The notes beneath the pieces are model-generated. The model was not told the origin of the DNA. It ran no database searches and saw only the letters and a program-made list of their open reading frames with translations. 64,000 nt of DNA from Kuschelorhynchus macadamiae (Eukaryota; Arthropoda; Insecta; Coleoptera; Curculionidae), in contig JAUTXW010002097.1 of NCBI GenBank assembly GCA_030620095.1, forward strand, positions 314,501 through 378,500, in the 5' to 3' direction. A program made the translations under genes and the position numbers. Shown here piece by piece: positions 11,816 to 25,030 of this stretch (positions are counted from its first letter, which is position 1; every line of letters begins with the position of its first letter).

Positions 11816-13716
11816 GCCTCATAAAAGGGAAGTATTGTAATCGTAAAAAAATCACCCTCCGAGATTTTTTTAGATGTTTACGTTTCAGGGTCCCTAGATG
11901 ACGAAAAATATGTTTTTTTAATTCCGTCGGTCTGTGTGTCTGTCTGTTCTGTCGGTCTGTCGGTCTATCTGTCCGCGGCATAGCTAAAAAACTACTTACC
12001 CGATTGACTTCAATTTTAGTCAAAAATTAAGGGTCACATGGAGATGATCTGGTAACATTTTGGTAAAGATCCAATATGGCAAAGCAAAATGGCGGCGTAG
12101 TGAAAAGTTAGAAGAATTATTACCAAAAAAAAACTAATTATCCACTTTATCTCAAATTTTGTACAAAAATCAAGCATTTTGTAGGAATCAACTGATAAAA
12201 TTTTGGTATGAATCCAAGATGTGGAACAAAATGGCGGTTTAATAAAATATTGAAATATTTAGCCTGAAAAAACTTTTTAATGAACTGATTTTAAATGGAG
12301 TACCATAACTCATTGTAGTATAGAGATGACCTAGTAAAAATGTGGTATTAATTAAAGATGGCGGAACAAAACTGAGGCCAAATAAAATTTTTCTAATTTG
12401 AAAAAATCACCCTCTCAGGTTTTACATATCTTCGCGTTTTAGCGTCCCTAGATGTTTTATACATTCCGTAGGTTGTCGGTGTGTCTGTCAGTTCGCGGCA
12501 TAGCTTAAAAACTACTCATTAAATTGGCTTCAAATTTTAGTAACAAAATTAAGGCTCATATGGGGATGACCTGGTAGTATTTTGATAAAAACCCAATATG
12601 CCGGAACAATGAAATGTTAAAAAAATTATTACTTAAAAAACTAAATATCCAATTTGCACAAAAATCAATAACTATGTAGGATATATGATATGATATGATA
12701 AAATTTTGGCACGAATACAAGATGGCAGCTTATTAAAATATTTAGAAATTCAGCCTGAAAAAACGATTTAATAAACTAATTTCAAATTGGGTGTCATAAC
12801 TAACTGTAATATAGAGATTAACTAGTAAAGCTGTGGTACTAATCCAAGATGGCGGAACAAAATGGCAGCCAAGTCAAATTTTTGTAATCTCAAAAAATCA
12901 CATTAGCAGGTTTTACATATCTTCGCGTTTTGGCGTCCCTAGATGCCAAAAAATATGTTTCAAATTTTGAAAAAAATGAGCCTTAATGGCTCATATGGTA
13001 ATATTTTGGAAAAATCCAATATTCCGGAACAAGATGGCGGCCTAGTGAAACGTTAAAAAATTATTACTAAAAAAACTATCTATCCAATTTACCTTAGGAT
13101 GTGCAAAAAAAATCAAGTGTTACATAAGAACGAACTGTTAACATTTTGGTATAAATATAATATAGCAAAACAAAATGGCGGCCTAATAAAATATAAAAAA
13201 AAATCAGTCTGAAAAAACTGCTTATTAGATTAATTTCAAATTTTGGTGCAAGCATTAAGTGTGATATAGAGATAAGCTGGTAAAGTTGTGTTACGAATTC
13301 AAGATAGCGGAACAAAATGGCGGCCAAATAATATGTTAAAAAAACAACGTAAAAGAATTTTCTTATTAAATTGACTAACAGTCAATTTTAAAGAAAAATT
13401 AAATATGATATAAAGTTAAACTGGTACGAATTCAGCATGACGTAACAAAATCGCTGGGTGTGTTAATGTAAAAACTACTTATTGAATTCATTTTAAATTA
13501 TGGCCAAAAAGTGTGGCATAGGTAGAAGCTGGTAAAATACTGGTAGGGTTCCAATATATTGGAACAAAATGGTGTTCAATAAAAATGTTTGAAAAGACAG
13601 TATACTTGTGTTCCTAAATAACTATGTACTAAACTAAATTGGTTCACACTACACTATTCCTAATAAAAGGAAATATTCATAATGAGGGAAGTTCCGGGTA
13701 AAGGAAATTTACCGAT
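11816..13716 (-). repeat. Dispersed TIR repeat family, copy 2
   Basis: This reverse-oriented copy begins ataaaagggaagtattgtaatcg and ends gagggaagttccgggtaaagg followed by aaatttaccgatt. Several 250-350-bp internal sub-repeats contain variants of aatccaagatggcggaacaaaatggcgg, tcaccctc and ttaaaaaactac. It is one of the longest copies in the window. Confidence 0.7.
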
Positions 13717-15230
13717 TTTTTCTAATAAATTACGCCTCTTATAGGTACATGATGATAATCCTATCTATTACAGAAAACCCCAAAGCGACACTTTGAATCG
13801 TTCAAAAGTTTTAGTAAAGAAAAAAAATTCACAAAATCATGGCCGCTAAAACAAAATTTCACCTTTTTATTATCCAAATCTCCTGTGTCATACCGAAATG
13901 TTTCATTACAGAAAAAAATACAGCTCTTGAAACAGAATTTCTAAACAAAAAATGTCCTACTTCCCCTGTATAACAATCTACGCTTTACCTGTATTCTGAA
14001 AACCTGCCAAATTGTCAAAAAAATCCAACAAATAGTAAAACCCGTTAAAAAAATTAACTTGCAACAATCTGGAAGAACATAAAACTCGAAATCGATACTT
14101 TAAATCGTACAAAAGTTCCAGTTGGAAAAAAATATATACATTCACAGCTGTGAAAACAAAATTTTGTCTATTTATTACTCAAATCTCCTAAATTGATGCC
14201 TTATACAGCGATGTTTCACCAAGAAAAAAAATGCCCTTTCAATACCTGTATAACATAATATATGCTTTACTACTATAGATATAATACGATAGATCCATGT
14301 TGACTACTTATCTGAACATTACAATAATGAAATTTGTATTAAATAGGTACTCTTACATTATATTAATTATGTTAAACCTATACTACCATAAAAGCACGCA
14401 AAATTCAGAAAATTTGATCCCATATACTGAAAACCTGCCCCCAGTGCCAAAATATATTATATTCAAAAATGCTTCTATCTTGTACCCAATTACAGGCAAG
14501 CATTTCGCTGCTCCAACTCCCTTAAAAAATAGTCGAAGAGCACGTATATCAAACGAATATCGAATATACCATATTTTATCGAGAATAACAGCTAACTTAA
14601 TGATATTTTAACAAAATTGGGGAAATTGTGGCTACATTCCTAAAAACAATTTTTAATATGCCAATTTCAAAAATACACAAATAATCGCTTTTGAGGCCAT
14701 TCTCATTTAATTCTGACAGCGGCTTTACTTACGCTTTACTCTGATTTTTTCAAAGTCACGCCGATGCTTTTATAACTGGTACCCTCCTACGAGGGCTAAA
14801 AGCCAACCTGTGCATGCAACAGTTCAAAAATTTTTCAAAAATCAGCCTGATAGCCAATCGGGCTGAATATGGTACCAATTTCTAGAGAAAACGTAGGCGT
14901 TTGTTCGGTGTTTTTACTAAGTTCGCTTAGGATAAACCGTTTAGATGCTTCAGGGCCGGGCGTGAAACACTGGTCGAGTACATGGCAAAAAATGTAAATT
15001 TTAAATTTAAGTGGCTCGTCCTGTATAAACCAAAGCGTAATTCTCTCGATGAAGTTTTTTGACACTTTAGAGGTAGTTTTGGGTCCAATAAACTTTTCAA
15101 AACAATAGAATATGCGAAAAATGTATGGACAAATGTTAATTTTAGTTTTTTTTTAGTTTTGACGGCTTTCCCGTCATTTCCTGAAAATTTGAACCGTTTG
15201 GTTCTGGCAGCTCCGTAGAGCGGTGGGCTC
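13717..15230. other. Gene-free AT-rich stretch
   Basis: No domain-bearing frame and no clear repeat boundary is visible. About 14,820-15,230 has a different, less AT-rich composition and runs directly into the retrotransposon fragment that follows. Confidence 0.4.
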
Positions 15231-15234
15231 AAGC

Positions 15235-16340
15235 TGAGTTCCGTGCTGGCTGTATAAAACAGTCATAAGACCTAGGACTGCATACGTCTCGATAGTATAG
15301 TGGCCCTCAGCAGAAAGGAAAACCATTCGCTCCAGACTGGCGAAAGTCCAGAGACTGGCCAGCTTAGCGACAACCGGAGTAATGAGAATGACACCGTTAA
15401 CAGCTTTGGATGTTTTGCTAGAGCTGCCGTCTTTCATTAAGAAAGAGGCAATAGCAACTCACATGCCAATCACAGACGCAGGAGTATGGTATGCCAGAGG
15501 GGAGGTTGTGCAAAGGTTGAATAAGGGTTATACTCTCTCAATCCCGGAAAAGGAGGATTGGGAGAGAAACAGGTTAGAATTCTCGAGGGATGCACTTGTT
15601 TGTTATACGGATGGTTCCCTTATGACATCATTGCAATCATCTGGAGCAGGTGTATTTATATAAAGCCCGGACAAACCGGGTTCGGCTTCTCTTTGGAAAA
15701 GTATTCTACGGTGTTTCAGGCTGAGGTGTACGCCATTTTCATGGCAACCACTATGAAGGAAGTCGTAGGACGATATTGTTATTTGCTCAGATAGTCAAGC
15801 AGCGCTTAAGGTAGGGATCAGCATTGATTCATTAATGTAGTGACAGGCTGGAGCAGTTGGAGGGAACTAAGAGGGTGAGGTTGGTTTGGGTGTAGGGATT
15901 GAAGGTAACGAGAAGGCAGATGATCTTTAGGCATTACTAGGCACCAGACTGCACTCGACGAATGACCGCACCAAGAACTGTGACGTAAGAGGGATCAGTT
16001 TAAAGGTGATAGGCGAGCTAAAGACTTCATTGTGAACCGAGATAACAGAGGGGCTGTTAACGCTGGATAGGAAGACCCTGAATTCCATCGTAGGAATAGT
16101 AAAGGGGCACTGTCGATTAAGGAGGCATCTCTCTGTTTTAGATATTGAGGAGTACTCTACTTGCACGAAATGTCAGGAGAAGGAGGAAATTCCACTCCAC
16201 TATCCTGGAAATATATCCAGACCTATATAGCAAGGACAGGTTAAGGATGGAAACCTGGTGGCGGGTGGTGGTTGGGAGAGGGTTTGGGGTAGACTGAAAA
16301 GGTCTTATCGGCCTACTAATCACGTCTCTAGACCTCCCTT
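15235..16340 (+). pseudogene. Non-LTR retrotransposon 3' end with RNase H (R1/I-like)
   Basis: Before 15,382 the sequence reads WLYKTVIRPRTAYVSIVWWP and continues into KVQRLASLATTGVMR. It then runs through TPLTALDVLLELPSFIKKEA, the region between reverse transcriptase and RNase H in R1/I-type elements. The RNase H start LVCYTDGS...SGAGVFI follows at 15,591-15,660, carrying the first catalytic Asp. Downstream, frames break repeatedly (TVFQAEVYAIFMAT in another frame at 15,711). The final part, to about 16,340, keeps a cysteine motif like the RNase H-distal end of such elements (CTKCQEKEE). This is a dead, 5'-truncated copy. Confidence 0.7.
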
Positions 16341-17638
16341 TAACTACTACTACTAAACAGTTTGGTAATCAAAACAAGGTTTTAAAAAAATTACTTCCCA
16401 AACTTTGACCCCACCCATTTTCTATGGGTTTCATGAGACTTTAAATGGAAGGTTTTCTAAAAATTCCAAATCAATATTTAACTTTTTTCGCCAGTTATCG
16501 TGTGTTGGGAAATTCTATAAAACTAAAAAAATACATATTTTATTTCATTAATAGATGAAATACCAAAAATGATACGAAGATCCGTTCGGTACCGTTCGAG
16601 AGCTCCAAGTGTGCTCCAAAAACTTAACAGTTTTCAAAAGGTTTTCACAGGAACTTTTGGACAACAGTGGATTGGAAGAGGAGGGCAAGCATCATGGTCT
16701 CCTAGATAACCAGACATGACCAAAATGGATTTCGGGGTATGGGGACGAGAAAGCACATTAAAGTTAGCATTAGAAATTGTTTCTCGAGTATAAGTGTTGA
16801 AATGTGCAGAAATATTAATTTTTCGTGTGAAAACCTCTTCAACTGTATATCGATGTTAACGGGGGACATTTTGAACATTTACTTAGGCAAAACTTTACTT
16901 TACTGCCTAAACGTACGGCATACTAATTTATAATCATGTAACTTTCCTTTTTCTTTTCTGTTAGTATTAGTAATAAAAATAAGTTAAACCTTAAATTTTA
17001 AATACAAGCTTTCATGTACAGATGTTATACAGTCATTCCTAGATGAATACGCCACTGAATGAACAAGATTACCCCCATAGCATGCGCGTAGTTATCTGAC
17101 ATTTTACACTTAAGTAACTTTTTTGGTTTTTAGCGGGTTCTATAAATTAAGGGGGGGTTTCCACAATTTTTTTTTCTGCAAGGTAGATACTGTAAAATAT
17201 CTAAATTTATAGTTTTTTAGTATCAATTATATATTTTAATTTTACAAATCAAGTTGTCATGTTTCAGTTAAATTTTAAGAATAAAATTAGTCATTAGTCA
17301 TTAATAATGTCATAACATGAACACGAACATGTTACATGTTTTAACAGAAATCAGTTACAGAAAAGAGAGGCAATAAATCTAAACAGGCTGAAGGAAAAAA
17401 GAGCATTAAAGAGAAATAATAAAAAAACGAAGTAGAAAAAAAAAACACGATGAGACATAGATCAAAAGGTAAAGTAAATAACAGCACAACAAATAAAATG
17501 CAGACAAGTTCGTATATCAAAGAAAAATAGAAACAAAACAGAAAAATATAAAGAACGACGCAAAAAATAAAAAAATACACTCTATAGAGAGAAACACAAA
17601 AACAGAAAAATTACATGAAAAGTAAACAAAACTTTCTT
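16341..17638. other. Gene-free AT-rich stretch
   Basis: Low-complexity, A-rich sequence around 17,380-17,630 gives a spurious hydrophobic frame on the minus strand. No supported feature. Confidence 0.5.
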
Positions 17639-18757
17639 TACATAAAACTTCCCTCGTTATGAAACTTTCCTTCTATTAGGAATAGTAAAGTGTGACCCAA
17701 TTTAGGTTCGCACAAAATCATTTAATAACACAAATATACGGTCTTTTCAAACATTTTTATTAGCGACATTTTGTTTCACCCTATTGGATTTGTACCAATA
17801 TGTTACAAGTTTCTACCTAACCCACACTTAGTTTTTGGGCATGATTTAAAGTGACTTGAATTAGTCGTCACTGTTTTCTTTGACCGCCATTTTGTTTCAT
17901 CATGTTGAATTCGTACCAGTTTACACTTATATTAGATTTAATTTTCAACTGAATAAGATTTTTTTACGTTGAGTGTTTGGAGATTTTATTTGGGAGCCAT
18001 TTTATTTCGACGTCTTGAATTCACACTACAATTTTACCAGTTTATCTCCATATGCCTCTTAATTCTTGCACACAATTTGAAATGAATTTAATGGGTAGTT
18101 TTTAGATTGTTTTTAAAATATTTATATGTTTTGCTATCTTGGATTCGTACCAAAATGTTACAGGTTGATTCCTATGTAATACTTGATTTTTGTGCAAAAT
18201 TTGAGGTAAATTGGATTACTAATTCTTTAATAATATTTTTTTTTAACATTTCTACTAAGCCGCCATTTTGTTCCGGCTTATTGGATTTTTACCAAAATAT
18301 TACCATCCTCAGATACCCTTAGTTCTTGTTTTTTAGCTATGCTGCGAACTTTCAGACAGACCAATTCTTGCACAAAATTTAAAATCAATCTATTAAGTAT
18401 TTTTTTAGGCTGAATTTTTAATTATTTTATTAAGCTGATCAAGATTCTAATGTAATACTTGATATTTGTGCAAAATTTGAGATAAATTCGATAAACAGTT
18501 TTTTAGTAATAATTTTTTAATCGTATCACTAGGGCCGCCATTTTTTTTACCACATTGAATTTTTACCAAAATGTTACCAGATCATCTCCATATGACACCT
18601 AATTTTTGACCAAAATTTGAAGACAGTCGGGTAAGTAGTTCTTTAAAATGCCGCTAACCGGCAAACAGACCGACGAAATGGATAAATCGTAAATACCTCA
18701 AAAAATCTAGGATGGTGATTTTTTCACGATTACGATACTTTCCTTTTACGAGGGAAC
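17639..18757 (+). repeat. Dispersed TIR repeat family, copy 3 (complete-looking)
   Basis: This copy starts acttccctcgttatgaaac and ends ccttttacgagggaact, so its ends are short inverted repeats. Internal sub-repeats carry gccgccattttgttcc and ggattcgtaccaaaatgtta. At about 1.1 kb it is the shortest copy with both ends and is a useful reference for the family. Confidence 0.7.
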
Positions 18758-20170
18758 TAAACCGAATAAACGAATCTGCGGCTATGAAAAGAATGAAAGT
18801 ATCTATGGAAACGATGCATTATTCATTGGTGATTGGCTAAAACTCTGCGTATCCATAGAAACGGCCTACTTTTGACAAACCTCTCCCTTTCATCGCGACG
18901 TCAAATCGGTGCGACGTACTTTATACACATACATATCGACATACATACATACAAGCATTTGCACACAGACACACATACACCCCAAAAACATTACCCTCTT
19001 TCTACGGTAACCAGGTAAAAAGTAACAAAACACGATCGAATTTTTTTTTAATTTATTTTTTTCGATTTTACTTGCCTTCCCGGTATGCCGCGATCGGGCT
19101 GCATTTGTGGAAGCATCTAGGACTAGTGACCATATGTCCTGCGTTAGGCAGGACAATCCAACAATGGAACCACTGCCCTGCGTGACCCATCGTCCTGCAT
19201 TTTTAGTAGTTTCTTAGAATAGTAGTAACTAACACAAAAATTAACCAATGACAAACAAATTTATGGCAGCTATGCATGCTACAACAAATAGACCATGAAA
19301 ATCCATGTTTGAAACTTCACTTAAATCAATATTATTGACCTGACCTTCACTAACGCGCATTGATTTTTTACCAATCTTTATTAGGTTTTCATTTTTTTAA
19401 GCATTCAGAAAATTTTAGGTATACAGTCATTGGTTATAAAAGAGCCAACCGCTTATCTCAGTTAATTTTCGTTTTTGAAAAAAAATGTATTTAATGAATT
19501 TTAAATATCCCTTAGTGTCAAAATCCGTCTATTTTACTAAGGTAATGTTTTCAATTAAAGTTTAATTCGAGTTTCGTATATGTGAAGAGAAGAATCTCTA
19601 AATCAAGTGAAAATAGATCACGCGGAAAAAACTTCAGCAGATACTGCTGTTTTACTTGCTGCCGTATATGCTCAGTTTGCTGGTAAAAACTAATTGTCAC
19701 ACGTTGGAGTCTTAGATTTCCGGACATATTCACAATTGTTAGATTTTTCTTTTAACAGGAGATCTTAATGGAAGAAAAAATGAACTATAGTTTCCGATCG
19801 ATTTATCTCAGAAACTATTCAAGTCATCTTCATTTTTTACATTTACATATTTGCTCTCTGAAATATTTTGGCAGATACTGGCAGAAAACAGATTTTTTGC
19901 AACTTTTTTGTAGTTTTTTTTGTACGCGTAGAGTGTCTAGCAATGTAAACTTTCGCTAGTTCAAAAAAACCCTTAAACACCTAAAATTTCAAAAAAAGTT
20001 GGCCTGCTCCCTAGTTTTCCTGAGGTTTGAATTAAACAATGGCTCTAATAAATAGAGGCAATATGGACCTAAAATCAGCAGTCATTGGAAGTGCATTTTC
20101 GTAGATTAAATTATGAAAAAAAACTAAGATATTTTTGGAGTTTCGGGGGTGGTCCAGACCCCATAGAACT
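18758..20170. other. Gene-free stretch
   Basis: A short CATA-rich patch lies at 18,925-18,980. Nothing else is recognisable. Confidence 0.45.
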
Positions 20171-20455
20171 CCTCCCTAGCTACGTGTCTGCAGAAAAGAG
20201 AATGTATTTACCAAATTCAGTGAGACTGGGTTGTGAATAGTACATTGGCGAGACGAAACGTCCTCTTAGCATAAGAGTCAAAATGCACTTTAAGCATACG
20301 CAAAAACGGGAGACGTTAGAATCAGATATATGTCTAGTCAAACCAAAATCGAACGCAGTAGTGCACAGGGAGCAGTATGGGGAAAACGAAAGTTCGTAGA
20401 ATAGAAAGTAATCCGAGAATTGAAGAAAGTTCGAAGGGTTGTGCAATAAAAAAAT
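20171..20455 (+). pseudogene. GIY-YIG endonuclease fragment (Penelope-like)
   Basis: A plus-strand frame reads YIGETKRPLSIRVKMHFKHT at about 20,240-20,300. This matches the second half of the GIY-YIG motif, Y(V/I)G(E/Q)TKR...R...H, as in the fuller copy at 61,074. The first GIY half is not clear and no reverse transcriptase lies upstream. It is probably an orphan fragment of a Penelope-like element. Confidence 0.45.
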
Positions 20456-21435
20456 GCAAGTCCGATAGAACGAGTTTAGTGATTATTCTATATTGTCTAC
20501 CAACTTCAAACAAATGATATTACTATGACTATTAATTTATTTTATATTAGACAAAAAATATTTACAGAATTTTTGTGGACGATGCTTCGGTCCATTAGGT
20601 GTATCTCGAGGAAAAGGAAAAATTTAATTTTAGTAATAACAATAATTGCACATGTTTTTGCGTTTTGCTTCTTGTTCAATGTATAGTATATATACAGTGG
20701 TCTGAAAATATTTCTAGTTTTTCTCGGAAATTTATATTTTTAGAGCTTGCTAATTTAAAATTTGTATAAATAGTACTCACTACTAGCTCGTAGCTATCTC
20801 ACGATTTCTCCGTACATACAGTATGGTGAGTTGTCAAAAAATCGTCAGAGTTGACTTACGTAAATATTCGACTATACGATGTGCACACATTTGCAATCTC
20901 GTTGTAAGTTGTAAGAGATAACTAAACACTATTTAAAACTTTGTCACCCTCTATTTTTACTTAATATTAAGTTAAGAGACAAAACGAAATCCACGTATGT
21001 ACAAATTTATTTAAGAGCCATTACTAAATTTTAATAGTTCTCTTATAAAAGCGAACTAATCCTCCGAAATGTTTTTTGTTTCCTTCGGTCTATCAGCCTA
21101 TCTGTTACAGCTTTAAAATTACTTAGCCGATTGACTTATGTCTTCGATTTTACACCACAGGATTCTTCGAAATAAATGTGGATTATTTCAATGTTTGATA
21201 ACGGACAGCATCACGTATTGCCATCAAAATTACAAACATACTGGAAAAAAAAATATTTTGACAGTTCATTTTATATTGATGGATACCATATTTTGTGTAA
21301 CCGAGTTTTTATCAAAATACTCTGCACTTTCGGTAAGTTTATTATCTTCTTCGGGACTTTGAGGAAAACAAAAGGGAGAGCACGTTTACTGTTTATTTAA
21401 ATTGTCAGTTTTTTTTAATAACAGATTCGACAGAG
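20456..21435. other. Gene-free stretch
   Basis: About 21,020-21,200 weakly matches the dispersed TIR repeat family (ccttcggtctatcagcc, cttagccgattgactt). Otherwise featureless. Confidence 0.4.
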
Positions 21436-21437
21436 TA

Positions 21438-23768
21438 CAGGGTGTCCCATTTTCGTAGGTTTTACGGGGTTTCCAGCTTATGAGTAGAGATAGAGAGATG
21501 CGGTTTTCGCGACACCGTGCTACTTTTCGATGAAACTAAAGAGGCCGCAAACAGATTTGCCCTAACCATTTTAGTTTCCGTGCTACAGGGTGATTTTGAA
21601 AATTTGTCATTTTCGGACACCCCCTGTAACTCAGCTATCGTAAAATATATTTAAAATGTTTCAACTGGTATTTATAGATTTTTTCACGTAGAATTCAGTG
21701 GCATACTCAGATTTTTGCTGAGAGTCATAGTTTTTGACATATTGGCATAACCTACTATTTTTTAAATGGGAGACCCTATATATTATTTTTTCATCTTATT
21801 CTTCGTGTCGAGAGCTTTTCAAAAACATACCATAAGTCATATTTATTTTCATAAATAACATGAAAAAATGCATTTTTCTTTAAACGGATTTATGGCATAG
21901 CAGATCAATCGAAATAAGAGAAGGTGGCTGTGGTAGCCATGGCAACGCCAACAAAAATATGATCAGGCAGCCATTACTGCTGTCATTTTTGGCATTATTG
22001 CGTTTAAATTTTTCTTGACGTCTATTATAATTATTGTTTTTAATATGGCTCAGAATCAAAAATTTGAATATTTTGAGAAATATGATATGAACGCGTGTTT
22101 TATATTGTCTAATGAAGATGCAGATCAGGCGGCAGAGCTTTATCTGAACAAATTAGTTCTTTTTTATCTTCCTGCATTTTGACTTTATTGGTTCGCTTTA
22201 TTTAATCTTAGATATCCCGAGAGAAGACAACCAGAAAAAAGAATTTTTCAAAAAATTAAAAATAATCTTTGCCAATATGGATCTTTTAACAAGCCTCGAT
22301 CGCGAACTTACAATAAAGACAACGAAGAATCTGAGGTCAACGTTTTAGCCCTCGTTCAGACAGCTCCTGAAACATCTTGCAGGAAAATAGACGAAGAGGC
22401 GGGTGTACCGAAAACCAAAGTGCAGAAAATTTTGAAAAAGCACAAATTCAAACCCTATAAATACAAACTTGTGCATCATCTGCATCCTGGTGATGCAGAG
22501 CGCAGATTGGAGTTCTGCAATTGGTTTATAAATATGAAGGCAGAAGATATCGATTTTGAAAAAAAGATTATTTGGTCAGACGAGGCACATTTTACTAGTT
22601 CAGGGATTTTAAATAGACACAACACGCGATTTTGGAGTCAAGAAAACAACCATGTTATTTTTCCTAGGGAGCGTCAGGGCAGATTTGGATTCAATGTCTC
22701 CTGTTTTATTTTCAACCGAAAAATAGTTTACCAAATATATGAAGGAAATCTGAATTCGATTGGTTACGTGCGAATCCTAGAAGACGCATTAGGAATTTTG
22801 GATGATGTTCCCTTGGCTCAACTAAATAGGATTTATTTCCAGCAAGACGGAGCTCCAGCCCACAATGCCAGAATAAGTCAAAACTGGCTTAACGACCATT
22901 TTCCTGGAAGATGGATAGGAACACACGGACCTGTTCGATGGCCACCACGATCCCCTGACCTCTCAGTTTTAGATTTCTTTTTGTGGGGTTATTTAGAAAA
23001 CAAGGTTTATGTAAGGCGATACGAAAACTTAGAACAACTAAGAATGGCCACCGAAAACGCTTTTGCAGAGTTACAAAGACAGTCATTTACAATAGAAAAT
23101 GCATTAAAAAGAATTTTTAAAGTTTGTCACACTTGTAGGACACATAATGGTCTACAATTTGAACAATATTTGTAGTTTTAATGAAATTATAATTATTACC
23201 TTTTACCTACTTCCTAATTTTTTCTGATGCTGTTACTTTGTTATTTCGTTAATAAATATTTGTTAACTTTTTCCATGGCTCCACAGCCACCTTCTCTTAT
23301 TTCGGTTGATCTGCTATGCCATAAATCCGTTTAAAGAAAAATGCATTTTTTCATGTTATTTATGAAAATAAATATGACTTATGGTATGTTTTTGAAAAGC
23401 TCTCGACACGAAGAATAAGATGAAAAAATAATATATAGGGTGTCCCATTTAAAAAATAGTAGGTTATGCCAATATGTCAAAAACTATGACTCTCAGCAAA
23501 AATCTGAGTACGCCACTGAATTCTACGTGAAAAAATCTATAAATACCAGTTGAAACATTTTAAATATATTTTACGATAGCTGAGTTACAGGGGGTGTCCG
23601 AAAATGACAAATTTTCAAAATCACCCTGTAGCAAGGAAACTAAAATGGTTAGGGCAAATCTGTTTGCGGCCTCTTTAGTTAAGTAGCACGGTGTCGCGAA
23701 AACCGCATCTCTCTATCTCTACTCATAAGCTGGAAACCCCGTAAAACCTACGAAAATGGGACACCCCG
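21438..23768. mobile_element. Tc1/mariner-superfamily DD41D transposon with about 500-bp TIRs
   Basis: The element lies between TA dinucleotides at 21436-21437 and 23769-23770, the superfamily's target duplication. The outer ends read cagggtgtcccattttcgta and, inverted, cggggtgtcccattttcgta. Inverted similarity then continues inward for about 500 bp on both sides (to about 21,942 and from about 23,274) with scattered differences. The ggtgtccc motif recurs inside the repeats. One transposase frame fills the middle. TIRs this long are unusual, since mariner-type ends are generally tens of base pairs. Confidence 0.85.
22045..23175 (+). pseudogene. DD41D transposase with one in-frame stop
   Basis: From ATG 22045 the frame stays open to TAG 23173-23175 (376 codons) except for a single TGA at 22180-22182. 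Downstream of it, YPERRQPEKRIFQKI starts a helix-turn-helix-type N-terminal region. The catalytic core is a DDE/D fold: D179 in WSDEAHF, D268 in QQDGAPAH and D310 in SPDLSVLD. I count 41 residues between the second and third Asp, which gives DD41D. All three catalytic residues are present and the C-terminal two thirds look undamaged. It could be a recently inactivated copy, or the coding start could lie after the stop. It would cut and paste the flanking TIR element. Confidence 0.8.
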
Positions 23769-23770
23769 TA

Positions 23771-24695
23771 CATTAACAAGTTAATAGTTCTTCCTCTATA
23801 TTATTTTGGTAATTTTCTTTCTATGTAGGTTATTTTTTCCTCCGATTCAAAGATACTGACATAATTTTCTATAAAAGTGTAACTGAGTGTCGTTAAAAAA
23901 TAAACATAAGCCAAAGCTTATAAAAAAAATAAAACATATCTTTACATAAATTAGCATCTTTTGGAATAATATTTGCAAAATTACTTAGCCAATTGATTTG
24001 CTAAAAAACCAGGCGTCATAGGAAATGGTCTGTTAACATTTTGATAATAATCCAGTATGGCCGAACAAAATGGCGAACTAATATTTTTTTTTAAAATCAG
24101 CAATAAAATACTATTTTAATTATATGACATACAATTTTACACACAAATCAAGTATGATATCGGGATAAACCGGAAAAAATTCAGTTTATTATGACGGAAC
24201 AAAATAGCGGCCTAATAAAATGTTTGAAATATCAGTATCGAAAAACTACTTATAAATCTAAATCACTTAGTGTCAAATTTTGCCAAAAGGAGGTGACGCA
24301 CAAGAATAAACTGGTAAAATTTCGGTGCGAATACAAGATGGCAAAACAAAATGGCGCGCTATTAACATATTTAAAAAATCGTCAAAAATCTATTTTTTGG
24401 AAAAAATCTTATTTTTGACCCACATAACAAATTGATTATGTATATATGAGTGTATGTATGTATATGTATGTATGTCTGCGATTTTTTCTGCAACTACTGG
24501 ACGGGTTTGAATGAGGTTTTCACAATGTTATAGAGCACCGTTCTATGGTGGTTTTAGTTTAAAAAACAGCTCGGTAAGTTATAGGGCGCATGCGAAGTAA
24601 AAGAAAATATGCGGAAAATGAGAAAACTGACAAATTGCTTTACTTATTTGTACGGAATGTGCTCTTAACAAATTTATTTCTAATAATAAAAAAAT
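23771..24695. other. Repeat fragment and AT-rich flank of the Polinton
   Basis: About 23,960-24,420 is a partial reverse copy of the dispersed TIR repeat family (ccagtatggccgaacaaaatgg, gacggaacaaaatagcggcc). The short GTAT-rich patch at 24,440-24,475 is followed by unassigned sequence up to the Polinton target site. Confidence 0.5.
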
Positions 24696-24701
24696 AAAAA
24701 G

Positions 24702-24886
24702 AGTAGTTATAATAGGGGAGCGCCTCCTCCTCCTCCTCTTCCTCTCTCTCATGTCCCTCATTCTTAACTTCCTCCCCTTTTATTCTCATTCGCATCATAT
24801 TTTTTAATTTTTTCTCTTTGTTCTCCCACATTTGATTTTGCATTCTTAAGTCTTATAAATAGGTGCATCATGATCATTTTAGTATG
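24702..24886 (+). repeat. Polinton left terminal inverted repeat
   Basis: It matches the reverse complement of 43467-43651 with no difference that I can find by eye. It includes a (CTC)n-rich purine/pyrimidine tract at 24,720-24,750 and ends inward at cattttagtatg. Frames read within it are artefacts of this tract. Confidence 0.95.
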
Positions 24887-24988
24887 TTAAGGTACGAGTG
24901 ACTGTTAAAAGAAAAAAATCTGTTGAATAAATCTATTAATAATAATATTAAAATAAAATGAGTGAATCAGTTGGAGAAAGAAATTGTC

Positions 24989-25030
24989 TAATTGTCTGAA
25001 GCGGAATGGATATTCCGCTTCAGACAATTA
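24989..25030. promoter_or_regulatory. Perfect 19-bp hairpin over the RING gene start codon
   Basis: taattgtctgaagcggaat (24989-25007) is followed by the 4-base loop ggat and its exact complement at 25012-25030. The ATG of the RING gene (25006-25008) lies at the junction of left stem and loop. As RNA this would bury the start codon in a strong stem; as DNA it is a candidate binding palindrome. Confidence 0.85.

Noticed and set aside
17341..17580. Hydrophobic minus-strand frame
   Set aside because: A-rich low-complexity DNA gives a Phe/Leu-only protein; no motif.
24579..24843. Arg/Glu-rich minus-strand frames in the left terminal repeat
   Set aside because: They arise from the (CTC)n tract and have no upstream signals or family-like content.
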